This document shows, piece by piece, positions 27,876-36,229 of a stretch of 64,000 bases of DNA. Under the pieces are notes generated by a model, which searched no databases, was not told the origin of the DNA, and saw nothing but the letters and a program-made list of their open reading frames with translations. A program made the position numbers and the translations under genes. The stretch is from the NCBI GenBank assembly GCA_913775095.1, contig CAJYIW010000017.1, positions 62,001 to 126,000 on the forward strand. Direction: 5' to 3'. Position 1 is the stretch's first letter; every line of letters starts with the position of its first letter. The DNA is from an uncultured Siphonobacter sp. (lineage in GTDB: Bacteria; Bacteroidota; Bacteroidia; Cytophagales; Spirosomataceae).

Positions 27876-27962
27876 ACCGCCAGTAAGCCTTTTTTATCAG
27901 TAACCACGATTGGTTCGGTCATAGGCCGAATAACCGTACATTCCCATATTCATCTTTCATTC

Positions 27963-29021
27963 ATGAAAACCATTCTTGCCGCCTTCGTACTAAGTTCTTT
28001 TGCCAGTACTGTTCAGGCTCAGTCTGATTCTACCAAAGCCCTGACCATCAGCGGGTACGCTGAAGTTTATTACGGATATGATTTTAACCGTCCTGCCAGT
28101 CATACCATGGATGGTTTCCTGTATAACCACAACCGCCACAATGAATTCAACCTCAATCTGGGTTTTGTGAAGGCCGCTTATCAAACGGATCGCGTTCGGG
28201 GAAATATCGCTTTGATGGCTGGCACCTATGCCCAGTACAACCTGGCCGCCGAGCCGGAGTTACTTCGTCATGTGTTTGAAGCCAACGTGGGAGTAAAACT
28301 GGCCAAGGATTTCTGGCTGGATGCCGGAATCATGCCCTCACACATTGGTTTTGAGAGTGCTGTCGGTAAAGACAACTGGACCCTGAGCCGCAGTCTGCTG
28401 GCTGAAAACTCACCCTATTACGAAACCGGAGCCAAGCTTTCGTATGCCACCGGAAAATGGTCATTCTCGGGCCTGGTCCTCAATGGCTGGCAACGCATTC
28501 GTCGGGTGGATGGCAATCAAACGCCTGCTTTTGGCTGGCAGGTACAATACAAACCTTCGGATCGGGTAACGCTGAATTCCAGCAGTTTCATTGGGAACGA
28601 CAAACCCGACTCCACCCGCCAGATGCGATACTTCCATAACTTATACGGCATTTTTCAGCTCAGCTCCCGGTTGGGGCTCATTGCGGGGGTTGATAGTGGC
28701 TGGGAACAACTGGCCAAAGGTTCCGGTAAACTAAAATCCTGGTATTCTCCCGTCGCCATTCTCCGCTATGCCGTCTCCGACGCCTTTGCTCTGGCCGCTC
28801 GTGGTGAATATTATCAGGATAAAGAAGGCGTTATTATTTCTTCTCCGGCCCCCTTTAAGGTTTATGGCTTTTCCCTCAACGCCGACTATCGGGTCAGTCC
28901 GGAAGTGCTCGTTCGGTTCGAAGCCCGACAACTCAGCAGTACGGAAGAGGTTTTCCAGAAGAATGGTTCTTATACGAAATCCAACACCAGTGTAAAAACC
29001 GCCCTGTGCATTGCTTTGTAA
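27963..29021 (+). CDS. Outer-membrane porin of the bbp2/OmpL-like type in the kdp operon
   Basis: The ATG at 27963 gives a good signal peptide (MKTILAAFVLSSFASTVQAQ); the open frame back to 27849 runs through a REP-like palindrome and is not coding. The 352-residue protein begins its mature part with LTISGYAEVYYGYDFNRP and continues with strands such as KLSYATGKWSFSGLVLNGWQR, typical of the beta-barrel porin-2 family in Bacteroidota. Its place between kdpC and kdpD suggests a channel helping potassium cross the outer membrane when it is scarce. That role is inferred. Confidence 0.75.
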   Translation: MKTILAAFVLSSFASTVQAQSDSTKALTISGYAEVYYGYDFNRPASHTMDGFLYNHNRHNEFNLNLGFVKAAYQTDRVRGNIALMAGTYAQYNLAAEPELLRHVFEANVGVKLAKDFWLDAGIMPSHIGFESAVGKDNWTLSRSLLAENSPYYETGAKLSYATGKWSFSGLVLNGWQRIRRVDGNQTPAFGWQVQYKPSDRVTLNSSSFIGNDKPDSTRQMRYFHNLYGIFQLSSRLGLIAGVDSGWEQLAKGSGKLKSWYSPVAILRYAVSDAFALAARGEYYQDKEGVIISSPAPFKVYGFSLNADYRVSPEVLVRFEARQLSSTEEVFQKNGSYTKSNTSVKTALCIAL

Positions 29022-29040
29022 TTCTTTAACCTAAATAAAC

Positions 29041-29195
29041 GTAGAGACGCGATTCCGTTTTTTTGAATGCAGAGCCTACGATTGTATCGCGTTTCCCCCG
29101 GAGAGGAAGTGCCGTTCAGGAGAGCGTATTTTTCTCTGGCTCTACGATTGGTAAAAATACTGCCTTTACCCAGATGCGATCAATCGCGTCTCTAC
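29041..29195. mobile_element. MITE-like element with 14-bp terminal inverted repeats
   Basis: GTAGAGACGCGATT (29041-29054) and AATCGCGTCTCTAC (29182-29195) are perfect inverted ends of a 155-base non-coding segment. An internal word TACGATTG occurs twice. The element fills most of the porin-kdpD gap and ends 10 bases before the kdpD ATG. No transposase is present, so any movement would need one in trans. Confidence 0.55.
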
Positions 29196-29205
29196 TCTTT
29201 GCACC

Positions 29206-30315
29206 ATGGAATCGAACAACAGCCATTTCCTGGAACTCATCCAGAAATCCCGGCGGGGCAAATTCAAAATTTACATCGGGATGAGTGCCGGCGTGGGGAA
29301 AACCTTCCGGATGTTGCAGGAAGCTCATTCCCTGCACCGAAATGGTCTGGATGTTCGCATTGCCTATATCGAAACCCATCGCCGGGCCGAAACCGAGGCC
29401 CTGGTCGAAGGTCTCCCCCTGTTGCCCCGCAGAAAAGTTTTTTACAAGGGGAAAGAACTGGATGAAATGGATTTGCCAGCCGTGCTGGCGGCTCAGCCCC
29501 AGCTGGTGCTGGTGGATGAACTCGCTCATACGAATATTCCCGGCAGTAAAAACGAAAAACGCTGGCAGGATGTACTTGAGATTCTGGATCAGGGCATCAG
29601 CGTCATTTCAGCCGTCAATATCCAGCACCTGGAAAGCCTCAACGAATCCGTCGAACGCATTTCAGGCGTTCCGATCACGGAGCGGATTCCTGATCATTTG
29701 CTGCGACTGGCCGATGAGGTTGTAAACATTGACCTCACCGCCGATGAGCTGATTACCCGCCTGCAGGAGGGGAAAATTTACTCGCGGGAAAAGGTCGAAC
29801 AGGCCATGCGGAATTTCTTTCAGCCCGAGAAAATCCTGCAACTTCGGGAGTTAGCCCTGCGGGAAGTGGCCACACAGGTCGAACGTAAGATTGAAAAGGA
29901 GTTACCCGGCACCTTCGAAGCCGAGCGTCTGCTGGCCTGCATCAGTTCTTCTGAAAAAACGGCCCGTAAAATCATCCGTAAAACCGCCCGGCTTGCTTCG
30001 TATTACAACGCCCAGTGGTATCTTCTTTACGTACATACCCCTCACGAAAATCAGGATAACATTTCACTGGCCCTGCAACGTCATCTGATTAATAACTTCA
30101 AATTAGCAACGGAATTAGGGGCCGAAATTATTCAGGTGCACGATCCGGACATTGCCCAGACCATCACGGCCACCGCCGAAAAATATAAAGTAACGACCGT
30201 TTGCATCGGTAAGCCTCACCTCAATCTGTTTCAGGTTATCTTGCGTACCAATGTTTTCAATCGACTGCTGAAACAACTCAGTGCGTCGGATATCGATTTG
30301 ATCATTTTATCATGA
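29206..30315 (+). CDS. kdpD: Stand-alone KdpD sensor half (KdpD plus Usp domains, no kinase)
   Basis: The 369-residue protein carries the KdpD domain with Walker A GMSAGVGKT (25-33) and LVLVDELAHTN (100-110), and a universal-stress-protein domain (~235-369, ending IDLIILS). It stops there; the four-helix DUF4118 membrane segment and histidine-kinase core of full-length KdpD (~900 residues) are absent. The following kinase gene overlaps its stop by four bases, so the sensor is split into two coupled proteins. In KdpD this part binds ATP and second messengers and modulates kinase output. Confidence 0.9.
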   Translation: MESNNSHFLELIQKSRRGKFKIYIGMSAGVGKTFRMLQEAHSLHRNGLDVRIAYIETHRRAETEALVEGLPLLPRRKVFYKGKELDEMDLPAVLAAQPQLVLVDELAHTNIPGSKNEKRWQDVLEILDQGISVISAVNIQHLESLNESVERISGVPITERIPDHLLRLADEVVNIDLTADELITRLQEGKIYSREKVEQAMRNFFQPEKILQLRELALREVATQVERKIEKELPGTFEAERLLACISSSEKTARKIIRKTARLASYYNAQWYLLYVHTPHENQDNISLALQRHLINNFKLATELGAEIIQVHDPDIAQTITATAEKYKVTTVCIGKPHLNLFQVILRTNVFNRLLKQLSASDIDLIILS

Positions 30316-32006
30316 AACTCAAGCTCAAACTTTCCCTCGGCTTATGGTTTCTGTTTCTGGTGAGCGGTGCCCTGGGTTTGCTGGGCGTTTACTTTTTGCG
30401 GGAACTGGCTCAGGATTCGCAGGATATTTTGAAAGCCAATTATGAATCCCTGACGTACGTAGAAGAATTAACTTCGTTCATTGACGCTCAGGAAACGAAG
30501 TCATCCGTTCCTGATTTTCAGCGATTTGAATCCATCCTGGCCCGGCAGGAAAAGAACATTACCGAGTTGGGCGAACAGGATCTAACCCGCCAGATCCGGC
30601 TGGGATATTACCAGTGGAAACGGGATACTGCCCAGTTCCAATACCTGAAAAACCTGCGTCAGCCGCTTCACCGTATTTCGGATTTAAACCGGGAAGCTAT
30701 TTTCAGAAAAAGTGAAACCGCCCGTGAAACGGCCGAATCTGCTCTGTTATTACTTACCTGTATTGCCACTTTATGCCTGCTTGTAACCTTTTCTTTTGCC
30801 GTTAACTTTCCGTCTTTCATTGCGAATCCGCTCCGGGAATTAACCCAGAAGATGAAGGATGTGGCCGCCCGTAATTATACCACCCGACTGGGTTTTCGCT
30901 CCGATGACGAGTTGGGAGAACTGGCCGAAGCCTTCAATACGATGGCCATCAAACTCGATCAGTGGGAAAACAGTAATCTGGCGAAAGTACAGTTTGAAAA
31001 ACGCCGCATCGAAACCGTCATTGCGTCCATGCCCGAGGCTATTATTGGACTGGATGATCAACGCACTATTCTTTTCGTTAATGAACTGGCCTTAGGATTG
31101 CTGGGCATGAAAGAATCCGATCTGGTCGGAAAATATGCTCCCGATGTGGCCCTGCGTAATGACCTGCTGCGAACGCTGTTGCAGGAAAAAACGGAAGATT
31201 TACCCATTGTGGTTGAGGGGGAAGAACAGTACTTCAGCCGGGAAAAACAATCGGTCCTCAATGGTTCTACGGTTATTGGCGAAGTCATCGTTTTGAAAAA
31301 TGTAACCCGTTTTCATCAGCTGGACCAGGCAAAAACGCATTTCATTGCCACGGTATCGCACGAATTAAAAACGCCCATTTCGGCCATAAAAATGAGTCTT
31401 CAACTGCTCAGTGACCCCCGGATTGGTTCGCTCTCGGGGGATCAGCAACAGTTGTTGTCCAGCATTCAGGCGGATACTCATCGACTGCTTCGCATCACGG
31501 GCGAGCTACTGGAACTCTCCCAGGTAGAAACGGGGAACATTCAGCTTCAAATGGCCCCGGTAGGAATCGAGCAAATCGTTCAGCTCGCTCAGGACAGCAT
31601 TGAGAGCACCGCCCGGCAACGCCACATCGCTATCATTACCCAATTGCCCGAAAGTCAGTTAATGATTCACGCGGATGCGGAGAAAACAGCCTGGGTCCTG
31701 ATTAATCTGCTCACGAATGCCATTCGATACAGTCCGGAACATGGACAGGTCGAGGTGAGCGTTCAAACCCAGGCTAATTGGGCAGAATTCAGAGTAAAGG
31801 ATCAGGGTAAGGGCATTGAAGCCCCCTACCTCACCAAGATATTTGACCGATATTTTCAGATTCCCAATGGAAATGGTAAGACGGGCACGGGGCTGGGACT
31901 TGCCATTTCCAAAGACTTTATCGAAGCTCAGAATGGAAGCATCTGGGCTCAAAGTCAGGGCTTAGGCTACGGAAGCGTGTTTGCTTTTCGTCTGCCGCTG
32001 GCTTAA
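30312..32006 (+). CDS. Membrane histidine kinase (HAMP-PAS-HisKA-HATPase), KdpD partner
   Basis: The 564-residue kinase has a first membrane helix (~9-31), an extracytoplasmic helical segment, a second helix (~143-170), HAMP (~170-225), PAS (~235-330), HisKA with VSHELKTP (His350) and HATPase with INLLTNAIRYSP and GTGLGLAISKDF. It starts within the stop of the KdpD half (ATGA overlap). It probably supplies the kinase activity missing from that protein. The likely target is the NtrC-type regulator at 18334, since no other response regulator is in the window. Confidence 0.9.
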   Translation: MKLKLKLSLGLWFLFLVSGALGLLGVYFLRELAQDSQDILKANYESLTYVEELTSFIDAQETKSSVPDFQRFESILARQEKNITELGEQDLTRQIRLGYYQWKRDTAQFQYLKNLRQPLHRISDLNREAIFRKSETARETAESALLLLTCIATLCLLVTFSFAVNFPSFIANPLRELTQKMKDVAARNYTTRLGFRSDDELGELAEAFNTMAIKLDQWENSNLAKVQFEKRRIETVIASMPEAIIGLDDQRTILFVNELALGLLGMKESDLVGKYAPDVALRNDLLRTLLQEKTEDLPIVVEGEEQYFSREKQSVLNGSTVIGEVIVLKNVTRFHQLDQAKTHFIATVSHELKTPISAIKMSLQLLSDPRIGSLSGDQQQLLSSIQADTHRLLRITGELLELSQVETGNIQLQMAPVGIEQIVQLAQDSIESTARQRHIAIITQLPESQLMIHADAEKTAWVLINLLTNAIRYSPEHGQVEVSVQTQANWAEFRVKDQGKGIEAPYLTKIFDRYFQIPNGNGKTGTGLGLAISKDFIEAQNGSIWAQSQGLGYGSVFAFRLPLA

Positions 32007-32137
32007 TGAAACAAAAACTGCCAGAAACGATTAAATACCGGAATAATTACGAAGAAAATAAAGCACAAAGTCAGAAGCATTACCGCTCCCCAGGTATAAA
32101 CATTATACCATTTAATAGACACTTTCTTTTTAGCCAT
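32003..32137 (-). CDS. 44-residue single-helix membrane protein, unknown
   Basis: Minus-strand ATG at 32137 opens a 44-codon frame: a basic N-terminus MAKKKVSIKWYNVYTWG, one hydrophobic helix (VMLLTLCFIFFVIIPVF) and an aromatic tail NRFWQFLFH. Its stop overlaps the convergent kinase stop by four bases. A Bacteroidota -7 box TAAATTTG lies on the minus strand at 32191-32184, about 47 bases before the ATG, supporting expression. No family recognised. Confidence 0.6.
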   Translation of the reverse strand: MAKKKVSIKWYNVYTWGAVMLLTLCFIFFVIIPVFNRFWQFLFH

Positions 32138-32183
32138 GGATAATTATGCTGGGGTTAATTCAGATCCATGGCGGTGGAACGCT

Positions 32184-32191
32184 CAAATTTA
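32184..32191 (-). promoter_or_regulatory. -7 promoter box of the 44-residue membrane protein
   Basis: The minus strand reads TAAATTTG, matching TAnnTTTG, at a suitable distance from the ATG at 32137. Confidence 0.45.
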
Positions 32192-32300
32192 TAAGATTTT
32201 TTGTATTTGTTTTACATCCCTGACGACTTAATCGCTACGCTTTTAGACGGACGGGAGAACAGTCCATCAGATTTTCTGCGAACTCCCCTACCCCTGATGT

Positions 32301-34055
32301 TCATTGCTTCCCTTTCAGCAGAGGCACTATGCGTTCAGCCAGCTTTTCATACCCCTGCTCGTTGGGATGCAATCCGTCCGTAAATAAAGATTCGTCAATT
32401 TTACCGCTGGTCAGCAGCAATGATTGCCCCGGCTGAGTATAATATACATTCTCCTGTCCGGCCACGCCCGCTATGAGCTGGTTCAGGTTTTTTACCCGAT
32501 CTTCCTGATCCCGGCGGGGCAGAATTCCAATTAACACCACCCGGGCTTCCGGCTGTTTTTTCTGAATGGCTCGGACCAGAAAACGAAGGCCTTCCGCAAT
32601 TTCCTCATTCGTATTCCATTCCAGGTTATTGGTCCCAATCATGAGGGCGACAGTCCGGGCCTTGTATCCATCCAGTTCGCCATGATACACCCGCCACAGC
32701 ACATTTTCAATACGATCCCAGCCGAAACCCAGATTCTGCACGCCCAGCGGCTCCAGGTATTTTCTCCAGGTTTTGGGACCATTGGCCCGCTCACTGAGCG
32801 GCTCGCCTCCCCAGAAATGAGTAATGGAGTTCCCCAGAAACACAACGGATGGCTGTTGCTTACGTACCCGCGTTAAGAGTTCCCGGTGACGGGTTTCGTA
32901 ATTGTAATAATCGCGATACTGAGGTACGGGCCGCGTCGTAGAGATCACTCCCTGAGGCTCCTCAAGAATCTGGCGAATGATTCGCTGATACGCCTCGGCG
33001 TACGCCTGCATTCCCCAATCGGAAGGGTGCGTGCCATCCACCATGGCGTCGTTATTCATACCAATCGCCGCTTTTGTCAGCAAATACAGACCATCCGGAA
33101 TGGAGGACTTCAACTCCTGAAAGGCCGTCTGCAGAATGCCGTTTACCTGAGTCACGTAATCCGCCCGGAGCTGATTCATGGCTCCGTCGGTATAGCCTGC
33201 GTGTTCCACGAGAAGAATGGGCGTTGAAGGATGTTTCTGTCTCAGGGATCGGACGGTTTCCAATATCCTTTTTTTGATTTCTTCCGGGGCAATGCCGACG
33301 GTAGCGACCAGGTTGGGTAAACAGTCGAGGACAAACAGACGGGCGTCCAGTTGATTCACGTACTGTACCACTTCTTTTTCCAGTCTTCCATTGCCCGAAA
33401 AACCCAGATTAATGACGGGATGATCGATCTGTCTTTCCAGCATGGAAGTCCAGGCCATGCCGGGCCGGGAAGCACAGGCTCCCTGAGCAATCGACGTTCC
33501 GTACACCACAATGGGCGGGTCCTTCCGAAGAGGCAGGGGATTGATCTTATCCTTCGCGGGAACTCCAATTTCCAGCCATTCCACGGAATTGTACAAAGGA
33601 AAATAAAGCCGGAATTCTTTTCCTTTTTCGTAGGTACTCAGGTTCGAAAACTGATAGGTGATGGTATCGCCAAAAGTATACTTACCTCCGCACCAGGCAA
33701 AAGCCCCGTGAGCATCGCGGGCGTACAGATCTATGCCGCTTACGCCCGTGGCCGGCATGTGCGGGAGGGCGTGTTGTTTTTTTCCAACGGTATATCGAAC
33801 CGTAATTTGAGCAGCATTACTGGTAAAGCGAAAGAACAAACCGGCAGACTGCCGCGACAAATCCCAGACAGCCGGACGGACTTCTTGCTCGGCCGGGGCG
33901 GGCAGGCGGTCATAGGGCTTTTGCAGGCCTTCCGACCAACCCTGCCCTTCCATCACGGGAAATGAATTCCGGGCCGGGTTCCACCAGGAAAGAGTAGTTT
34001 GTGCCTGAGTAGTGAAACTCATCCATACTAAAAAGACAACGCTAAGTTTATGCAT
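32301..34055 (-). CDS. Secreted protein with two SGNH/GDSL hydrolase domains
   Basis: The 584-residue protein has a signal peptide (MHKLSVVFLVWMSFTTQAQ) and a beta-sandwich N-terminal region (~20-170). A first SGNH domain follows with PPIVVYGTSIAQGACASRPG and the terminal GTHPSDWG block (~180-370). A second SGNH domain (~390-584) has VVFLGNSITHFWGGE, IGTNN and DGLHPNEQGY. Each has its own Ser and Asp-x-x-His, so both may be active. Families of this fold deacetylate or de-esterify glycans. The gene stands alone on its strand, and the substrate is unknown. Confidence 0.85.
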   Translation of the reverse strand: MHKLSVVFLVWMSFTTQAQTTLSWWNPARNSFPVMEGQGWSEGLQKPYDRLPAPAEQEVRPAVWDLSRQSAGLFFRFTSNAAQITVRYTVGKKQHALPHMPATGVSGIDLYARDAHGAFAWCGGKYTFGDTITYQFSNLSTYEKGKEFRLYFPLYNSVEWLEIGVPAKDKINPLPLRKDPPIVVYGTSIAQGACASRPGMAWTSMLERQIDHPVINLGFSGNGRLEKEVVQYVNQLDARLFVLDCLPNLVATVGIAPEEIKKRILETVRSLRQKHPSTPILLVEHAGYTDGAMNQLRADYVTQVNGILQTAFQELKSSIPDGLYLLTKAAIGMNNDAMVDGTHPSDWGMQAYAEAYQRIIRQILEEPQGVISTTRPVPQYRDYYNYETRHRELLTRVRKQQPSVVFLGNSITHFWGGEPLSERANGPKTWRKYLEPLGVQNLGFGWDRIENVLWRVYHGELDGYKARTVALMIGTNNLEWNTNEEIAEGLRFLVRAIQKKQPEARVVLIGILPRRDQEDRVKNLNQLIAGVAGQENVYYTQPGQSLLLTSGKIDESLFTDGLHPNEQGYEKLAERIVPLLKGKQ

Positions 34056-34217
34056 AAAAAAATGGTTTCAGCCCTGAAAAACCCATAACCCCGCCATCAA
34101 CAGGGAATGATGCCGGGGATAAGACTCATGACACCCGTTTAAATACCTACTTTTTCCTAAGCTTTTTGGCCCAAAAGGTTTCGTTCATCGAGTAAAAGGT
34201 AACGTTTATCGAAGATT

Positions 34218-34255
34218 TTTGACAAACGCCGCCATTCCTACGCAAGTTTGTCAAA
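34218..34255. promoter_or_regulatory. Inverted repeat upstream of a secreted-protein gene
   Basis: TTTGACAAAC (34218-34227) and GTTTGTCAAA (34246-34255) form a perfect 10-base pair with an 18-base spacer, ending 21 bases before the ATG at 34277. It could be an operator or leader hairpin. Confidence 0.4.
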
Positions 34256-34276
34256 CACCCTTTAACAAGCAACGCA

Positions 34277-34768
34277 ATGATCCGCCAATTTTTACTTGCT
34301 GCTCTCTTACTGACGTTTTACGTCAGCTCCGCTACTACACCAAAATCCCTGCACTTGCCCTTAGGGCTGAAGTTTGGAATGAATGTGAAGGAAATCACTC
34401 ATTTGCTGGGCAAAAAACCTTCGTCTGAATCGACCAGTGAAGTAGTTCAATACGCTGGAGTTAAGTATCAGAACCGTCCGGCTGTCGTAAAAAGCTACTT
34501 CAAAAAAAATCAATTGTATCTGGTTTCCATTGAAATGCAGGCGGACGTGAATGCTCAGGCGGATTTCAGTCATTTAAAACAGGCTTTTATTGATCAGTAC
34601 GGTCATTCTTCTACTGAGGCTGCATTTGATACGCAGTTACAGGCAGCCACCTGCCAGTGGACTTATAAGAACGGATTTACTTCCCTGGTAATCGCCGACG
34701 GAACTATTGAAATCTTTTTCGCCAATACCGCACTGTCCGACTCCTTGTCTACGCAGGTGCTTCCCTAG
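34277..34768 (+). CDS. Secreted hypothetical protein
   Basis: The 163-residue protein has a signal peptide (MIRQFLLAALLLTFYVSSAT) and a compact mature part with LGLKFGMNVKEITHLLGKKP, reminiscent of small periplasmic proteins with a helix-strand repeat. No catalytic motif or named family is recognised. It is a single-gene unit with a strong terminator 25 bases after the stop. Confidence 0.7.
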   Translation: MIRQFLLAALLLTFYVSSATTPKSLHLPLGLKFGMNVKEITHLLGKKPSSESTSEVVQYAGVKYQNRPAVVKSYFKKNQLYLVSIEMQADVNAQADFSHLKQAFIDQYGHSSTEAAFDTQLQAATCQWTYKNGFTSLVIADGTIEIFFANTALSDSLSTQVLP

Positions 34769-34792
34769 AGATTCCACCTACCCTATATAATG

Positions 34793-34826
34793 AAAGCCGG
34801 TAAGAAATGCTTGCCGGCTTTTTTAT
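34793..34826 (+). terminator. Intrinsic terminator
   Basis: AAAGCCGGTAAG and CTTGCCGGCTTT pair with one wobble around a 5-base loop and are followed by a T tract. Confidence 0.9.
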
Positions 34827-34930
34827 TGGACGAAACCTTCCCGCTGGCTTTCGGTTTGAGGCGTAAATGTATACCTTAGTACTTCTGCTGTATATACATC
34901 CGAACGTCTACTCTACTTCCCTCCTTACTC

Positions 34931-36229
34931 ATGCCCGCTCCCGTTCAGGAAAAACCTGCCTTCAAAACGCAACTTAGATCTATTATTGGAGGTTCGATAG
35001 GCAACATGATTGAGTGGTACGACTGGTACGCCTATTCGGTATTCTCCCTTTATTTCGCCAGTTCTTTTTTTCCGAAAGAAGACGAGACGGCCCAGTTACT
35101 GAATACCGCCGGAATTTTTGCCATTGGCTTTCTGATGCGGCCCGTCGGCGGCTGGATTATGGGAGCTTATTCCGACCGAAGAGGTAGAAAAGCCGCCCTG
35201 ACCTTATCCGTTCTCCTGATGAGTGCCGGGTCGCTGATGATCACCTTTGTGCCCAGTTACGAGAAAATCGGACTGGCGGCTCCACTCATTCTGGTGATAG
35301 CCCGCATGATTCAGGGCATCAGCATTGGCGGAGAGTACGGTACGGCCGCTACGTACTTAAGTGAAATGGCCCCCCCCCATCAACGCGGATTTTATTCCAG
35401 TTTCCAATACGTTTCCACTACCCTGGGGCAACTCATGGCTCTGTCCATTCTACTGATCCTGCAACGCTTTCTGTTAACGGAACAGGAATTGAGTGACTGG
35501 GGCTGGCGAATTCCTTTTGGCATTGGGGCCATCCTGGCGTTATCGGCGATTTACTTACGAAAAGAGATGACAGAAACCGATTCCTTTACCCAAAGTCAGG
35601 TCGGGACGGAACAACGCGGGACGTTCAGGGAATTGATAGGTTATCGTCGCGAATCCCTGCTGGTGGTGGGCTTTACCATTGGCATGACGGTAGCTTATTA
35701 TACCTTCACCACGTATATGCAGAAATTTCTGGTGAATACCGCGGGCTTCAGTAAGCGTGAATCAACAACCATTACCATCATTACCCTCATTCTGTTCATG
35801 ATCGTTCAGCCCTTTTTCGGAGCTTTAGGCGATAAAATCGGGCGGAAACGTCAGATGATTATTTACGGAGTAACGGGCGTATGTACCAGCATTCCGATTC
35901 TGACCTGGATTGGCGAAACGCACCATTTCTGGATGGCCACGGCTCTCATTACCCTGGCCTTACTCATCACGAGTTTGTGTACGTCGATTTCGGCTATTAT
36001 TAAGGCCGAACTGTTCCCAGCGAACATCCGCTCGCTGGGGGTTAGTTTTCCCTACGCCTTAGCTGTAGCCCTGTTTGGCGGAACGGCCGAATACATAGCT
36101 TTACTTTTCAAAAATGCCGGACACGCCCATTGGTTTTACTGGTACTTAACGGGCTGTCTGGCTCTTTCCCTGATCGTTAGTATCAACATGCGGGATACGG
36201 AAAAGCATTCACAAATGAAAAAAAACTAG
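34931..36229 (+). CDS. MFS transporter, metabolite:H+ symporter (MHS) family
   Basis: The 432-residue protein has 12 predicted helices. It opens with the MHS signature GSIGNMIEWYDWYAYSVFSLYFASSFFP, has the loop-2 motif GAYSDRRGRKAAL and the second-half motif GALGDKIGRKRQM. Relatives carry 2-oxoglutarate, citrate, proline/betaine or shikimate with protons. The nearest visible resemblance is to the 2-oxoglutarate permease type, but the substrate is not certain. It converges on the amino-acid permease with a 4-base overlap of stops. Confidence 0.88.
   Translation: MPAPVQEKPAFKTQLRSIIGGSIGNMIEWYDWYAYSVFSLYFASSFFPKEDETAQLLNTAGIFAIGFLMRPVGGWIMGAYSDRRGRKAALTLSVLLMSAGSLMITFVPSYEKIGLAAPLILVIARMIQGISIGGEYGTAATYLSEMAPPHQRGFYSSFQYVSTTLGQLMALSILLILQRFLLTEQELSDWGWRIPFGIGAILALSAIYLRKEMTETDSFTQSQVGTEQRGTFRELIGYRRESLLVVGFTIGMTVAYYTFTTYMQKFLVNTAGFSKRESTTITIITLILFMIVQPFFGALGDKIGRKRQMIIYGVTGVCTSIPILTWIGETHHFWMATALITLALLITSLCTSISAIIKAELFPANIRSLGVSFPYALAVALFGGTAEYIALLFKNAGHAHWFYWYLTGCLALSLIVSINMRDTEKHSQMKKN

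Noticed and set aside
27849-27962. N-terminal extension of the kdp porin
   Set aside because: It runs through a REP-like palindrome, and a clean signal peptide begins at 27963.
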